Notes under the pieces: model-generated | Databases searched by the model: none | What the model saw: the letters and a program-made list of their open reading frames with translations, nothing else | What the model was told of the DNA's origin: nothing | Shown here: positions 1 through 12,100 of the stretch, piece by piece | Layout: each line of letters starts with the position of its first letter | Position numbering within the stretch: position 1 is the first letter of the stretch | Translations under genes and position numbers: made by a program | Assembly (NCBI GenBank): GCA_022885665.1 | Contig: JAGQDJ010000010.1 | Coordinates: 124,001 to 188,000 of the forward strand | DNA: 64,000 nucleotides | From: Triops longicaudatus | Lineage: Eukaryota; Arthropoda; Branchiopoda; Notostraca; Triopsidae | Direction of reading: 5' to 3'

Positions 1-1077
1 CCATCTTTTACGGAGGTGACTGTATCATTCAGGATTTTTTCCCGAGAGAAAAAGCCACTTTTAAAACCGTAGCCTGGCCCAGCACTGATATACGTTTCCA
101 CTTAAGTAAGTGCGCTACCGTGATCTTGTAGTACCAACAATGAAGGTTAAATGAAGTTATCGTGAGTTTATGGTTGTTTGTATACTCAGTGTTCAGTATT
201 GCTCTGACTTTACACCGTGCTGCTCGTTGTTGGCTTGTAATACATTTTCGTTTCAATTCAGTAATTCTAGTAGGGTTATTTTCATTGTCGTAATGAAATA
301 CCTTAGTCATGTTCGTGTGCTACCATACACTTTCACAAACCCTAACCTTACTCCACATAATTAACACGTTGGGATGCTATAACCACGCTCTGTGACGTCG
401 CGATTTTCCAATATTCCATGCTGTGCTACAGCATAGGCCTATATACGCGCTTTTAAAATTCAGATTTAAATTTAAGCTTATACACGAAGCCATGTTTGCT
501 TACATTCTAATGTCTACATATCTCGCTAAGCAAGTTTTTGAGCTAGTAGAACCGAGTAGAGTTTGCAAGTATGCTTTTGTGGCTCAAAAACACTATATGG
601 CGATACAAATAATTAGCTAAACCAATTGTTGCTTCATTTATTTTTTATAGTTTATGGTAGTATATATAGCCTATAATGTCTCAACGCCTGCAAGGCTGGC
701 AATCTAGCCACATTTATTTAAAATGTTGCGTGGATTCTATTTACATTCACTGTTGCTTAGCAACTTGCTACCATGACCCTTAGAGTTTGGAAATTTGCTC
801 TAGCACTCTAAAAACGTATTATGATAAACTATCTAACACATCGTTATTCTTGTAAATGCTCCTAGGTTGTATTTAATTATGAGCCTGTTATCTCTCGGTA
901 TTAAAAAAGTTGGCAACCCATCATTGGTTTATTTGCACTGGTTATCCGCAGTTGCTGAGCAACGGTTTAAGAAGTGCTTGGATAGGATCAAAGCTTGGAA
1001 AAATGCTTTTACGACTTTTAAAAACTGTTATTGAGATATAACTAAGTGGATAATGCATTTTTTTTTTTCAGCTTGTA

Positions 1078-1441
1078 ATGTTTATTGCCAGATCAATAGT
1101 CAAGCACGCTTGCACATCCCGTTACCTTCTACAGGTTTTATTTAACGCGCGCTGCCGTGGCGATTTTCTTCACCCAAAGGGCTACGTCTCAACAAGAAAA
1201 AGAAAGTTTTCATGCAAAAGAAAAAAAGGTGTAGGTCAGCTTCCTAACAAACCAGAACAGCTCAACGCCACAAGCAAGATTGCGTTGCTGCCAAAAAAAA
1301 ATATTCTCCACACAAGGCGAAGATTACCTAACTCACATTTCCAAGAGGAAACGGAACTATAGGCAAGTCATAGACATCCGCGACTTTCGCTCGACCTACT
1401 TGGAACGCATCATCAATAGACGGAGAAAGATCGAAAAATAA
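1078..1441 (+). pseudogene. Possible exon or decayed gene, unidentified
   Basis: A strong polypyrimidine tract and CAG end at about 1072, followed by an open frame from 1078 to 1362 rich in Lys and Arg. A second frame, open from 1235 to a TAA at 1439-1441, reads as protein-like sequence, for example around 1320-1430 with KRKRNYRQ and STYLERIINRRR. The two frames overlap, so this could be a frameshifted pseudogene, an exon whose splice site I have not resolved, or chance. I do not recognise the family. No function is proposed. Confidence 0.2.
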
Positions 1442-4400
1442 ACTTTAAAAATTTCAAACGTCCACCACCAATTTCGTTAAATACACGTTTCAATTCACCT
1501 GACCGCTTCAGGAATGTAATTACCTCAAGGTTGGGTAAACTTTGAAGCTTGAGATCCTCTAAACAGCTGTTGAACTTAACTAGAGCCACGTGAGCATCTT
1601 TCTAGTTCTTTAAGATTTTTTTAAGTTTTCCTTTTAGATTTTTGTGACTCGTTCAGGTGCCATAGGTCATAACCGCGTAAAACGAAACTTCCTATTGCAA
1701 ATTGCTTAGGAATACTGCGTAAAGCGAGACTGCTTTGACTTGCAAATTAGTTTTTACCGAATTCGGGTCTGTAGAACAGTCACGAAGTGTTACTGAAGGC
1801 TAAGGCTAATATAAAACCAGATCTCGTGCTGCAGAAAATGAGACCCACTTACCGGAAAATGGTAGGATTGCGTGATATATCCGTGTTTTTATTCCTGAGA
1901 ATTTTCAGAGGTCCATAAAAAGAGAGATTTAACTCTCTTTCACCGAATCCAAGTCCCAGTCAACATACCGACACTTAGTACAGTGCTACAACTTAATACC
2001 AATCCCTTAAGTACACTTCCAGTACTTTTTCGATAAAATGTACACTGAAATCAAAATTTCACTGACAATTGCTGCGTTTCGTAAATTTTTCACCAAGTAA
2101 TCCTTCTTGCTATCACTTCATGCAATACTTCAGGAGGTACTTTCACGATATTTAATACATACGCATTGCTTTAACAATGAAATTTACAAAGGCGGGAATA
2201 AGATAAAAGATAGCTACAAAATAAAATTTTGCCTAACACGTGCGTTAAGTGGTTGACACAAGTTTGCACGGGTAGTATATGAGGTGACACAGTGAGGAAC
2301 AGCGAAAAGGTAGCCAGTATTGCTCGCTCCGAGTCTGCTGCTTCACTGGACTCCTTGGTAGTCGCTCTTCCTCTACCACAAACAGTTAAACCCAGCTCCC
2401 GTTGGCTCTGAATTGGTTCCAACGGAATAGCAGCGAACAAACGGGTGGGGTGTATAGCAGCACAGGCGAAGGTATGGGAGAAAACGTGGTGGTTGGTAAT
2501 AAATAGGAACCCCAAAGCAAAAGAGGTGGAAAACACTACAGGGGCTTCATTTCGATACCTAAATGATACCGGTACAGACACAACACCTGGTGGAAGGTGG
2601 AATATGACTTGATCGTCACTTTTTAACTCGATATTTTTTTCAGATCTTTACTTTTTTAAAATTTTCATTTATTTTTGTATGTGTTAAAAATGTATGGGGA
2701 TATCTAAGACTCCTAGAATGCAACAGATTTACTTAAATGTGTGCTTAAGGAAAAATAAGAAGAAAAACTTTATCTAATTCATAATAAGTCGCTTGACCTT
2801 CATACAAACTAGTTTAACCCGTTTCCAACCTTTTTCATTTGGGTTGCAGATTGAGTACGAACGGTATTCACCTAGTTAAACCTCGAGGAAGTTGCAAATA
2901 AACCTACGGTACAGGTTTACTTGCCGGTAGCACAGTTATAGGAGGCGTAGGGGGCGTTTTGAACAAACCCTAACCGGGTGCAGCACTTGTGTCAGAAATA
3001 AATTTACACTGATAAAGGGGCGTAGAAAGATAACGATGTGAAAAGACACGAATATACCGCAGAAAGAAGGGTATCATCGTGTGTGCTGTGTCGGGTTAGG
3101 GTTTGTCGAACTCATTGAACGGGTCAGTACGTTGCGAATTTGTAGTCAGAACAGCTAGTTATTACGTTTAAGCTACAGAATTGTGATTGACGCACTGTGC
3201 TGTGCCGTGTTGGGGTTTGCCATGGTGCATACTACACTTTTTTAAATGAAACCTTTTGTTCAATAGGTTGTAACGGTTTATAACTATGCAAGATAACGAA
3301 ATCGTAGTCTACAGTTTGTTCCGTGTAATTGTTAACCTTTATCAGTTTTCATTAATTTTACTTTGTTCTGCTTGAATATCCTTCCATATCGTCTGTAGAG
3401 TTGCATACGCATCTGCCTTTCGAATGACATATGTTCAGTGGCGGAAGCACATATTAAGCGAATCGAATAAAAATTAATAACTGCAGGTGAATTAAATATA
3501 AGAAACAGCTAGAAAACAGTTGATTTGTGATTCATTGTTGTTAAAATACTATGGGTGTTTCCATGGCTATTTTCCTCAATAAAACCTTAAATGCCTTCTT
3601 TTCTAAGCATTAAAATTCGTAACAGCGCACAAATCTGGTAGAAAAGGAGTTGTATTATGCGTAACAAGCGTCTTATGCTTTCATCATGGAAGAAAACCGT
3701 TAAGGTACAAACCGAAACAAAGCTAACTGTCGTTGTAATTTCGGTAGCGTCTTGGTGCTTTAAAAATTGGGAATTTAAATTAACGTGAAGTTTTAGAATC
3801 CTCTTGACTGAATTCCTGTGGTTTCTGGAAAAATAAGGTCTTACAAAAGGGACATTTTTAGGAGTACACGGTTCATTTCTCCCCCGGGGTGACACTTTTT
3901 CTATTGATAAGAAAAAGGCAAAAGCTTCTAGGTCAGCGGCACGCTCCCATCCCTCCGGAAAACGTTTAATTCCCTTTTAATCTTGATAAATTTTCTTCTT
4001 TGACTTTGTAGTTTGGGGTCAATAAGCGCATGGTGCGTACCTTTCATCAACCCACTTACAAGCTATGGCACCTGCCAAGGATGATTGCAAGTCACGACGG
4101 GAATCTAACCTTCTTAATGTAATAATTGTCAGCTTCTCCCTGAAACACATCCTACACATCCTCGTGTCTTGCATGGATCTGCATGCCTAGCAGCGATTTG
4201 TCCATAGCATGTCACACATAGATTAAGGCATTTTTATTGGAAAGCTACCACAAGACATTTTCTTCAATGGCTGACAACAGGTACCTGGAAAGGCACCGCG
4301 TGTACGTGCGTATGTGAGAATTCCTAAAATATTCTACTTATTCCTTTCTCCTGAAGGGAAAGCCTCACATTATGGGACAAAAGAAATAAATGACGCTTTC

Positions 4401-6084
4401 ATTCGTTCATCTATGATCGGAAAATATTGAAACGTGGAATCTTTCCGTAAGCGCCTCTAGCGGTGAAAGCACTGGACCGTGAAATCCGTTAACAGTTTAT
4501 GGGATAATGGGGGGCGTCTAACTTGACCAATTAAGGAAGTTAGCTAGTGTTTTACTGTTTTCGCAATAGAAGTTAATAATTGAAACGAAGTATGACTGAA
4601 AGTGTGACGAAACATTGAATACTTCGTACTTGAATGTTAGCTGAGAAGAACCCCGAACAGCAGGCGTGCAAATCCATCAAAAGCTCACATTTCGCAAGAG
4701 ACATTATACGATTATAAATTTATTTGTAATGATGGATAATTTTTATCTTTTCTTTTGTAATGTCGAATGGTTGTCATGGTATTATTGAGCATAAATTGCT
4801 CTATAACAAAATTTCCGCGTAACGCATGTAGTGAAGTCATAAACCGGAACTCGTTCGCGTTCCAAGTTCAGTGATACGGCTAGCAGCCAGGATGACGTCA
4901 CGTAACGGGTGACGCTCGCTTCTCAACTTTTGATTGTTGACCACTGTAGTGTAGTAATAATTTTCCAATAAAATTTCCTGCCCTAGTAATCGAAGACAAA
5001 CAATTTTAGTTTGCTAAAACATTTTCCTAAAGACTACCATGACGGTAACGGAGGAAATATAGCATTTCGAACTTTGGGGTTGAAAGGGTAAATAATCTAA
5101 TTTTTAGCAAGACACAGACGGTATCCTAGTTAAGTATCTAAGGTGGGTTATTATATAGTTTATTTTTCTTAAATTCTTAACTAATCCCTCCGTGGAAGAA
5201 TTCTTTGGTGAAATGTGCTTCACAAGGACGAAGTGCTGAAACTCGGCAACGTTCGACTTAGTATAGAAAACTGCCACTGCGCGCCATGAAGCAGTAGTTT
5301 ATATAGGCAATTTTTTTTTTTTTTTATTTTTATTTATTATTTTTTTTTTACTTTAACTGGTCACATCTCATTATTTATGAGTCGTCCGTGAGTATGTCAC
5401 GTTGAATATCTTACGCATGTGTGTTGTGCGTGTTCTTGCTGACAGTATAGAATATGATGGAAAACAGCTTCTAATTAACGCAAATAAGAGCTAAAATTTA
5501 GAGCTTTCCAAGATAGCGTAGAACCTATTTGACTGTTGATTTCTTGTGTGGGTTAACTTGAAGAATTCGTTATTTCATGACGAAACTTTCACAGAAGTGA
5601 AACTCATGGTAAACCGGAACGGTGAAGACGCATTGTGTTCGCTCGAACAGGCGACAATCACGCTGAACACGACAAAGCTTCTTGTCATGGGTATCGATTC
5701 TTGTCTTCCTTTAACCGTTCTAATCCTCTTTCTTTCTGACAGCCGCTTTGCTCGACAGCCTTGGATTCTATGCTTGGTTTAATTCGTGTCATTCTCATGC
5801 AACTACGAACACAAGTAAACCACGGACACTGTCACACTTCTTTCCAATCAAGGGGCGACAATACAACTTTTCATTCGATTCCTGGAAGAAAGATCGCTAT
5901 ATGATATCGAGATTACTCTTGAATGGAATAGTGGAAGAACGTAGGACATTTTACGGTCTTACTTATCCGAAAGTTAAGCTATAAAAGAAGACACGCTTGG
6001 CCAATTTTAGAGCATACATCCATTGCCTTTTTTTGTATTCGCTATTCGACATAAATGATTTTTATGACCAAGACAAAAAAGGGA

Positions 6085-6110
6085 ACAATAATAATAATAA
6101 TAATAATAAA
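6085..6110. repeat. (AAT)n microsatellite
   Basis: An uninterrupted trinucleotide run just downstream of the WDR3 stop codon, so it probably lies in the WDR3 3' UTR. Confidence 0.9.
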
Positions 6111-6127
6111 AAATTCTCTTAGCATGT

Positions 6128-9100
6128 TCAAAGAGCCAGAACCGCTCGCTGTAAAGCACCTTCTTTGCGTTTCTTCTTTTGACGCTTTTGGCGCACCTTC
6201 GTGGTGGCGTCCGCAAAAAGTTGCACTGCTTCACGTTCTTCAACTTCGCGTTGCAAAAACTGCAATCCTGCCATGTTTAAGCCCATCAAATCCTAAAACA
6301 CAGTTTTCAATTAGCACTTCGTCTAATTTTTCAATTATTACTATATATCACAAACACTACTATTACTAACGACACAATTCGCAAACCTAGATACAACAAT
6401 GAACCTTGACGCAAGAACGAAAATACCCCCCCCCCANAAAAAAAAAAAAAAAAAAAAAAACGAAAACACACGTCACCCTGACGGTGATATAATACGATAC
6501 GCAACACTACAACAATGAAACACGATGGTATTGTTGACGCAATAACGAAATTATAAGAACACTTTATCATGTCATTGTTGAGACATTACATGGTAAATTC
6601 CGTAACCATAATTTGTCATACATTATGTTACAACAACGACACGGTAAACGAATACGAGAATAACTCAGAATACAACATAAGTCGTGACGTTATTTACAAC
6701 ATCAATGAAATTCGTAACACAAAAATGAAAGGCCGAAATTGGAATGACATACTGAAATTTGCATTGTTGTAACACAAAAAGGGAAATTGCAATTCACAAT
6801 TTGTTACGTTACAACAATGATACTTTCAAACTTCAAGATAACAATGAACACAAAATCACAGAGATGACGCAACTTGTCATGTTATATACAACAATGAAAC
6901 TTTCACACAACAATGAAATGCTAAGAGCAGATTATCACGTCGAAAGTTTCATTGTTACATTACATAATATAGCAAATTACTGCATCATAACAAGAAAAAT
7001 TAACACAACAAGAAATCCTATGAATACATAAAGATTTCAGTGGTTTTGGCAAAGAACAAACGTTTAGATTCTTACGATTCATGACACGTACGCGTAACGG
7101 GTTAAGTTGATGTGACAAAACAGTCGTAGAAAAGCAGCCATAAAGTTATTATACCTCAAAGAGCGAGGTAATTTGTTTAATTACTTTAATGTGGGAGATC
7201 CTCCGCAAGGCAATGACCCTGAGTTCCTGGATCGTAGGAAGTAATGTGCGGCTTCCTAATATGGGGTCGTGATGGAGGCGTAAGAGGAAGAACAAGATGC
7301 GGGAAATCAATTCAGTTTCCCACCCTTTGCTCAACAACAGCTCCAAAACTTGCAACAAGCGCGTCACGTAGTCCAGTGGCAAAACCAACAACGCTTCTTC
7401 CAATTCTCTGTACACACAAAAAAAGCCCACGTTCAATTCGTTACCTTCAAACGTAGCAATAAATTATAAAAGTAAATTAAAGAGTTATGACTTAAACTTT
7501 TGATTGGTAACAACTAATCAGGTGACTTGAGATTGAACGAACCACGTTCAGGCGCTACAATTACAAAATTACACGTTTTAATACTTTAAAAAATAGAGAC
7601 TAAAGATACGGAAGTTCCTGAAGGACGGACAGTATAATCTGTTCATAACGAACTATCGGCTACAATAGACGACCCGTTAATTCCCGAATCATGCAAATGT
7701 AAAGAAAATGGCGTTTGATATAGCAAACTTCGAACACAACGAACACGTCTGGTCCGAAGAGGTTCATTATGGCGAGATTCTCGAAACTATAAACCCTGTC
7801 AAACTTTCATTTTGTCAGAGTGTGAATTTTCTTTGCAATAATCGGTGGCGCGTCAAAAAAGGAAACTACATCGAAAAATGGATGCAAAATTAAACGAAAG
7901 GAAAGTGTGTTGCATACGTGGATTTGATTCGCCGAAGCATTTCTAAGATATATTTATGAGGATCTGTCGCATTGTATGCCACCATTAATGGGTGAGGCTG
8001 TGGTAGCGCTGGTGGATTCGTTTTCTCCTTTTTTTTACTATTCCATCGCTCCAATTGCTTGTGGTAGGTTTCCAATTCTTCGCTATAGTCTTGATAGACG
8101 TTTAACGCTTCCATAAGCCGTTCCGCCTGTTAAAGAGAACATAGAGAAAACATCCAATTAATTCTGCCTTTTCGACATTACAGGCAATGCAAGAAATAGC
8201 CAATTTTTGGAAGTTTTTTTCCCTTTTCGTCTCATTTCTGTTTAATTATTTATATGTTGGTTTATTCGCACTTCCATTGATTAATTAATTTGTTTCACTA
8301 GCTTATTAATTTACAATTTTTTTCTCCTTTCAAGGCATGTCTTGAGCTTAGCTCACTGTCTTTATTTTACCATTTTTTAAAAATAAAGATTGAATGGGTG
8401 TAAATTACAGGATACGTACCGCTTTTTCAGCTTCGACTGTTTTCTTGCCTGGTAAAGTGGCTTCGGCATCGTTATTTTGACCCGGAACGACACGATCTTG
8501 GTCGGTGGCTAATTGCTGCTCAGCTTCCTTCTCGCGCTCGGTTTCACGCTCGTCTTCGAGCACCAAAGGTTCCGAAGTGCGGTGCCACAGTCGTAACGAA
8601 CGGTCGTGACCAGACGTCGCCACGAATTTGCCATCCGGGCTCACACTTAAAGCCCATATCTCACCATGGTGACCCTGATTTTCACCAAAAACACCGACAC
8701 AAAAAATAAAGAAAAATTAATCAGAAAAAGGGTATACAAAAGAAGTTTAACGAGAAAAATGTCACGACCTTAACTCTAGGGTGAGAAAATCTCACACGAA
8801 AAGTTTGAGTAGCGATACATAATAGTATTGACGTAATTTGATTTTTTTTACATACCTCAAGTGTTATGATGCGTTCAAAATTGTCAGCATCCCATTGTTT
8901 GACTTTGCCATCTTTGCCACAGGAGAAGAAGAGATGTGTCTTGGACACAAAATGAACAGCCATGATGGAATCGTCGTGGGCGAACAAAGAGCGATGACAA
9001 TCACCGAAATCTAAGCCCCAAATTTTCACATTGCGGTCCGCACCGCCTGTCACGATTAGGGTGGAGTCGTACGAGATGTCCATGCTTAGAACGGGGAATT

Positions 9101-12100
9101 TGTGTCCGTACAGCGACAAAAAGAACTAAACAAATTTTTTCAACATTTTAAATAGGATTTTTCCCAGAAAACGGTGTCGGGGTTCCGAGTTACGCGGGTT
9201 AAGATAATGGTATTTGTAATGGGTGCTTCGCGAAGTCTCCACTTACGCGGTATGGTGTCTGCGAAACGAGAAAATCGGCGTTTTTTGTGTTAATCTACTT
9301 TAACACAAAACCTAACATGATGCACCACTTACTCGAAAGTGTCATCTGAATATAAGGATAAAAAGCTTTATCTTTTCAAAATAAGAAAACACGAATTTCG
9401 CCTTCTGACAAATACTAACAAGGTGCAGCACACCTGAAAAAGTAAACTAGCAAAAAGCTAAATAAATTTTATCTTGGCGAAGTGAAAATACGTGAACTAG
9501 CCTACTTTCACATTTCGACAAACCCTAACCTGGCGCAGAGTACCTGAGAAGTTGAGCTACGAACGTGAATAACAAACCTGGTATTCGTGAAACAATAAAA
9601 TATGAACTTTGCATTATTTTCATGCAATGTCGAAGCCTAGCCCGACGCAGCACATTTGAGATTCAAATATCACGCAAACGTTAGGTAACCTAGTATCGAA
9701 CTAGTAATTAAACCCAGTCTTCAAATTAGATGCTCTACTTATTTCCCGTGTGCGCTGAGCCAGTCTACGGTTTATTACTGCACAAACTGGAAATCTCAGA
9801 TTTCAATTATCATTCCGTGAAAATCGTACAAAACTTTCGATTTGCGCCGACCCGGCTAATGTAATTTGCACTAGACTTTCGCAAAGCTTCGAGTTACGCG
9901 GTACCGCCGCCGCGGAAGACAAACTCGAAAATTCGTAACCCCGAAAAAAGTTTAAAAGAACTCCATGTACCTTTAGTGTGTCAGCATAAAAGATCTTGAC
10001 AGTCGAGTCGAGTAAAGAAGCCGCAATAAATTTGTGATCGGGGCTGAATTTCACGCACAGAATGTCTTCATCCAATTGCAGAGTCCGTAAATGAACCAAA
10101 CTAAGGCGTTTGCCATGGCTTTCCCCATCTACATCGTCTTTAATGAGCTCAAACTGCCAAAATTTGATGCTCTTATCCGCACTGCCCGAAGCCACGCCTC
10201 TTAGGTCTGGTGTCAAAGCTAGTGACCATACAGCACCGTCATGTGCTGCCACAGATTCTAACAAACGCCCTGCGGCGACGTCGAAAATCTGGATCAGACC
10301 GGTTCTAGTGGCCACCAAAACATGACGGTCACCCGGAGCGAAAACGACACTTAAGGCGTAGTCACACTCCATGGTCCGTAAACATTGTTGACTCGACCTA
10401 TAATTGTTGTAAAACAAACATTGCAAAATGCGAGCCAACGAAATCGCATAGCTATAACTATGCCAACGTAAACAAATAAAATAACGAAATAGATTTTGTT
10501 GGTATATTTTAAGTAAAGATGTTGCTATCTATCGGGCACATAATCGACTATTTCTGATCATTTAATATTTCTGATTTTTGGCAAAAGCATTTGCTCTATA
10601 TAATATTAGTACTACTCTAAATAAGCTTATGAGATACCATATCTTCGTTTCTTCCCTTGCGGCGTCCTCCATAATCTGCCTTAAAATAACGAAATGAAAA
10701 TGTTCGAAATTATTAATTTAAAAAAATATTTTCACATGTTACTAGATGGCGGCACTTGTTCAACACCGCCATTTTAGATAAGAGTTTGAAATATTTCAGC
10801 TTTTGTACACTACAATTAAACCGTTTAAATTAACAAATGGAAAATATATAAAATGAAAAATTTGTATCTGAAAACAAAAGTATAACGGTATTTTGAGGTA
10901 AGTTGGAGAGCTAAAGTTACTAGAACATCTGAAAAAACTAAAATCTTGTCAAAGATGGCGTCACATACTCAACGCAGCCATTTGCTTCGAGACAGAAGTC
11001 TGAAACTTTCGAATTCCCTCAAAAAGTCTACAAGTCTTTAAGATTCTCACAGAATGCGTTGTTGTTGAATCACTAACGGCGCCATTTTCAGGAAGCGATT
11101 CACAACATTCATTGTTTGAATTAAAACACTCGAATTCTTCCAAGTTTTACAGTGTACGGGATAACTGTAGGTAGTAATTAATATACACTAATCACAAACT
11201 ACTTGTCTATTGGATTAATTATTGCGGGAGAATAAAACAAAACGAAAAGTAAATTATTCCTCTACTTAGCCTACAGATGGCAATTTATGCTTGATGTCGC
11301 CATTTTCTGTGGTAATAAAGCTAAACGATCGATGTTTTTCTAAATAACTACAGTATTAGAAAGTATTTCTATTATAAGCACAAAATCAACTTATTTTCAG
11401 TTAATGTTGGAATACAAATTAGCAAAAAGACGAAAATACATGTCCAAGAAATATATAAATACCTAGCCCAGATTTTCAACGCTTCGGCGCTAGCAGACGC
11501 GACAGCGATGTTATCGGAAGAGAACGCTAAGGCGCGAACATCACTTCTATGGCCAGGTAGGGTCAGGCGTGCTGATGCAACAATGGCGTTGTCTTTGTTT
11601 TGCGAATCGACGGTATGAAGCTCGAAGGAATTGTTGCCCAGCAATATCAACACCTGTTATAAAAATAAAAACAAGGAAATGCCATACTAAATAACTCTTA
11701 ACATAGTTAACTCGAGAATTGTCTACATTGAATAACTGAATCGTTTGGGAAACTCCATCTGTTAAAGAAAAAACTCTTTTACTTTCGCTTCGGAAGTTTT
11801 CGAGAGATTGACGTCAATGTGTTTCGCCTTGCCCGATACTCGCAGGGGGTTAAATCGCAAAACTTCATCTTGTAATGAAGGCATAACGTCACCTGCAACA
11901 TCTTCCTCCCTAAATAAATAAAAAATGCAAAATCAAAGATTCCGGTCCTCTTTTTACACGTTAAAGAGACAAGTAAGTTAACGAACCTGTTGGCTTTTTT
12001 ATTCGCTTTGCGTTGGCGCTTAGTAAAACGTTGCTTCACTTCTTCATCAGGGTAGAATTTGAACAACTCAACGACATTATCCGACCCGTGGCATAGCAAA

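Larger units (their letters stand above)
1..6127. other. Intergenic region, no recognised gene
   Basis: Six kilobases of AT-rich sequence without a recognisable conserved gene. Open frames are short, lack family motifs and are not supported by splice-compatible neighbours, apart from one weak candidate at 1078-1441. A T-rich run lies near 5310-5350. Copies of a dispersed motif (CAAACCCTAACC followed by GCAGCAC) occur near 330, 2961 and, inverted, near 3090 and 3205; the same family is tandem in a WDR3 intron. The WDR3 3' UTR must occupy the right-hand end. Confidence 0.6.

Noticed and set aside
2171..2581. 136-codon minus-strand frame
   Set aside because: No recognisable motif on either strand; long for chance in AT-rich DNA but the local sequence is less AT-rich, which lengthens random frames.
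6437..6437. N between C and A runs as a sign of a large hidden gap
   Set aside because: Only one N is present and the flanking WDR3 exons are complete, so nothing coding is missing; intron length may still be wrong.
9513..9545. CCCTAACC words suggesting interstitial telomere repeats
   Set aside because: The words occur once per 110-bp unit, not as a six- or five-base tandem, so they belong to another repeat.
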